Shown here piece by piece: positions 3,913-5,620 of a stretch of DNA of 5,620 nucleotides. Origin of the DNA: an uncultured Pseudomonas sp. (lineage in GTDB: Bacteria; Pseudomonadota; Gammaproteobacteria; Pseudomonadales; Pseudomonadaceae); assembly GCF_946885885.1 (NCBI RefSeq), contig NZ_CAMPHN010000254.1, positions 1-5,620 of the forward strand, read 5' to 3'. The position numbers and the translations under genes are program-made. The notes beneath the pieces were generated by a model. It did not search any database. It was given only the letters and a program-made list of their open reading frames with translations, and was not told where the DNA came from. Each line of letters begins with the position of its first letter. Position 1 is the first letter of the stretch.

Positions 3913-4551
3913 CTACCGCAAATGCTCCATCGCCCAAACCGCCGCTTCGACCCGCGATCGCAGCCCAAGTTTATGCAGCAAATTCTTCACATGAACTTTA
4001 ACCGTGCCTTCGGTGATGCCGAGTTTGTGGCCGATGACTTTGTTGCTGTGGCCGGCGGCGATGGTTTTCAGGACTTGGCGTTCGCGGTCGGTAAGGTCGA
4101 CGTGCGAGTTGGTGTGGGGCGAGCGCAGGGCTTGGGCGAGGACGCGGGTGAGGGTGGGGCTGACCACCAGGCTGCCTTGCAGGGCGTCGCGGATCGATTG
4201 GATCAGCAGTTCCGGTTCCATGTCCTTGAGTAGGTAGCCGTCGGCATCCAAGCGCATGGCGTCGCGGATGTCGTCTTCGGAGTCGGACACGGTGAAGATC
4301 AGGATCTTGCCGGCGTAGTGCAGCTCGCGCAGGCGTTTCAAGGTCTGCAGGCCGTTCATGTTCGGCATGTTGTTGTCCAGCAGGATCAGTTCGGGTTGCA
4401 GGCGCCCGACCAGTTCTAGGACTTCGCCGCCGTGGCCGGCTTCACCGACTATCTCGAAATCCTCTTCCAGCTCGAGTAGCTGGCGCATGCCGCGGCGCAT
4501 CATTGGGTGGTCGTCGACGAGCAGGATGCTATGGCGGGTTGGGGCGTTCAT
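3913..4551 (-). CDS. narL: Nitrate/nitrite response regulator NarL
   Basis: A 212-residue cytoplasmic two-component regulator of the NarL/FixJ family, partner of NarX; it controls respiratory nitrate reduction genes. The receiver domain (about 7-125) has acidic pair D13/D14, phosphoacceptor D59 in ELILLDNNMPNMNG, T87 and K109 (GYLLKDMEPE). The position of D59 equals that of E. coli NarL. After a linker at about 126-150, the LuxR-type helix-turn-helix domain (about 151-212) carries LTDRERQVLKTIAAG and the DNA-contacting helix EGTVKVHVKNLLHKLGLRSRVEAAVWAMEH, nearly the same as E. coli NarL. The ATG overlaps the narX TGA by ATGA, so the two genes are translationally coupled. AAGGT lies 8-9 bases before the start, inside narX. 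No clear terminator hairpin with a T-run is visible after the stop. Confidence 0.96.
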   Translation of the reverse strand: MNAPTRHSILLVDDHPMMRRGMRQLLELEEDFEIVGEAGHGGEVLELVGRLQPELILLDNNMPNMNGLQTLKRLRELHYAGKILIFTVSDSEDDIRDAMRLDADGYLLKDMEPELLIQSIRDALQGSLVVSPTLTRVLAQALRSPHTNSHVDLTDRERQVLKTIAAGHSNKVIGHKLGITEGTVKVHVKNLLHKLGLRSRVEAAVWAMEHLR

Positions 4552-5620
4552 GCGGCGCTACCTTGTTCGTGGCGCCCGAGAAAATCCGGGCGGAATTGCA
4601 GGTGGATGCGGGTGCCCCGGGGGGCGCGCGATTCGATGCTGAGCTGGCCATGCAGGCTGCGGGCGCGCTCCTGCATGATAGTCAGGCCATGGTGCATGCG
4701 CGGGTCGAAACCCGGGCTGAAGCCGATACCGTCGTCTTCGACGAGCAGTTCGATCTGTTCGCCGACCTGGCGCAAATACAGCCAGGCGTGCTCGGCCTGG
4801 GCATGCCGGGCGCAGTTGGAGAGCGCTTCGCGGGTGATCTGCAGCAGGTGGATCTGTTCGCTGGCCGAGAGCTGGAACGCCAACCGGTCGATCTGCAGTT
4901 CGCAGGCGAACTCGCCGCGTTTGGAGAATTCTTCCACCGTGTCCTTGAGTTCCTGATCGAGGCCGCCGTCATCGATTTGCAGGCGGAAGGTGGTGAGCAA
5001 TTCGCGCAATTGCCGGTAGGCGGTGTTCAGGCCGTCGCGCAGTTCGCCGCTGACGCTGCCCAGCACCTCGGGGTTTTCGCCGCGGCGGATCAGGGTTTGC
5101 AGGCGGCTGACTTGCAGCTTCATGTACGACAGCGCCTGGGCCAGGGAGTCGTGCAGTTCGCGGGCGATGATGGTGCGTTCGTCGAGCAGCAACAGGCGGT
5201 GTTCCTGCTCGCGCTGGCGCTTGAGCGACAGCGCCGTGCCGATCAGGTTGGCCAGGGCCTGGATCAGCGCGGTTTCCCAGGCCTGTGGTTGATGGCCGTC
5301 GCGGAAGTAGGCTTTCAGCTCGCCCAGATCGTTGCCCTGGTTGCTGATGGCGAAGACGGCTTGGTCGGGGTGGTTCTTGCGCTCGCAGGTGTCGCAATCG
5401 GTGCGTGCGCAGACTTCGCGGGTTTCGCTGCCATGCAGGGCCAATAGCTGTTCGGCCGGGGCCTGGAGGTTGTCGTGCAGGCACAGGGTCAGGCGCAGGC
5501 CGGGCAGGCGTTGCTGGAAGCGGTTGATCAGCTCGTCGAGGCGTTCGGCGTTGGCCTGGCGGGTCGCCAGGCTGCTACTGCTCTGGTAGAGCAGTTCGAG
5601 GGCGGCATTGGTTTGCGCCA
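4548..5620 (-). CDS. narX: Nitrate/nitrite sensor histidine kinase NarX, 3' part
   Basis: The frame is open from the right edge, so the 5' end is missing and 356 C-terminal residues are seen. The family is usually about 600 residues, so the periplasmic nitrate-binding P-box, the transmembrane helices and most of HAMP lie outside. Counting from the edge, residues 1-145 form the central signalling module with a cysteine cluster (C70, C75, C78 in CARTDCDTC, plus C46). The HisKA_3 dimerisation domain follows, with phosphorylated H156 in ARELHDSLAQALSYMK. The HATPase domain has the N box REALSNCARHA (N268), G1 box VEDDGIGF (about 293-300) and HHGLTIMQERA. NarX autophosphorylates on sensing nitrate or nitrite and passes the phosphate to NarL. 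TTG at 5444 is an internal Leu codon, not a start. It is the upstream gene of the narXL operon. Confidence 0.95.
   Translation of the reverse strand, partial: AQTNAALELLYQSSSSLATRQANAERLDELINRFQQRLPGLRLTLCLHDNLQAPAEQLLALHGSETREVCARTDCDTCERKNHPDQAVFAISNQGNDLGELKAYFRDGHQPQAWETALIQALANLIGTALSLKRQREQEHRLLLLDERTIIARELHDSLAQALSYMKLQVSRLQTLIRRGENPEVLGSVSGELRDGLNTAYRQLRELLTTFRLQIDDGGLDQELKDTVEEFSKRGEFACELQIDRLAFQLSASEQIHLLQITREALSNCARHAQAEHAWLYLRQVGEQIELLVEDDGIGFSPGFDPRMHHGLTIMQERARSLHGQLSIESRAPRGTRIHLQFRPDFLGRHEQGSAA

Noticed and set aside
4503..5447. Long plus-strand open frame of 314 codons opposite narX
   Set aside because: It is the antisense shadow of narX. It is rich in Ala, Gln, Val and Gly with no recognisable domain, while the minus strand shows full histidine-kinase motifs.

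Overview
The window looks like chromosomal DNA of a denitrifying Pseudomonas (stutzeri/mendocina/alcaligenes-like). The evidence is a Dnr-type regulator, a NarXL nitrate-sensing pair, a Can-type carbonic anhydrase, GC-rich codon use and many GTAG-headed REP palindromes with a REP-associated transposase. The species assignment is inference.

Layout from left to right: (1) 1-294 holds no intact gene. It is a REP mosaic that contains a 48-bp degenerate copy of the 3' part of dnr. (2) 295-972, minus strand, is a complete Dnr/FNR-family regulator with a strong Shine-Dalgarno and an upstream NarL-type 7-2-7 site. (3) 1178-1945, plus strand, is an orphan periplasmic solute-binding protein (family 3) with a sigma70-like promoter. 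(4) 2150-2776, plus strand, is a beta-carbonic anhydrase (Can) with a possible Anr/Dnr-regulated promoter. (5) 2777-3049 is a second REP mosaic that contains a 39-bp copy of the 3' part of can. (6) 3050-3583, minus strand, is an intact REP-associated tyrosine transposase (RAYT) flanked by inverted REPs. (7) 3584-3912 is a further REP mosaic with the frameshifted tail of a second RAYT. (8) 3913-4551 and 4548-5620, minus strand, are narL and the 3' two thirds of narX, overlapping by ATGA. narX runs off the right edge.

The regulatory genes form a plausible circuit. NarX senses nitrate/nitrite and phosphorylates NarL. NarL could act at the 7-2-7 site to raise dnr expression, and Dnr controls denitrification genes. 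The solute-binding protein and carbonic anhydrase lie between narXL and dnr without an obvious functional tie, except for the possible Anr/Dnr box before can.

The least ordinary feature is the REP architecture. On both sides of the dnr-SBP-can block, a short copy of the adjacent gene's 3' coding region lies between the same two REP types: a reverse-oriented 'GGTATC...CTCAACCC...CTAC' REP on the left and a forward 'GTAGGGTGGATGACGC' REP on the right. The second type is the one that flanks the RAYT. This repeated cassette design suggests that REP/RAYT activity, or recombination at REPs, has copied pieces of host genes. The duplications are read directly from the sequence; the mechanism is inference.
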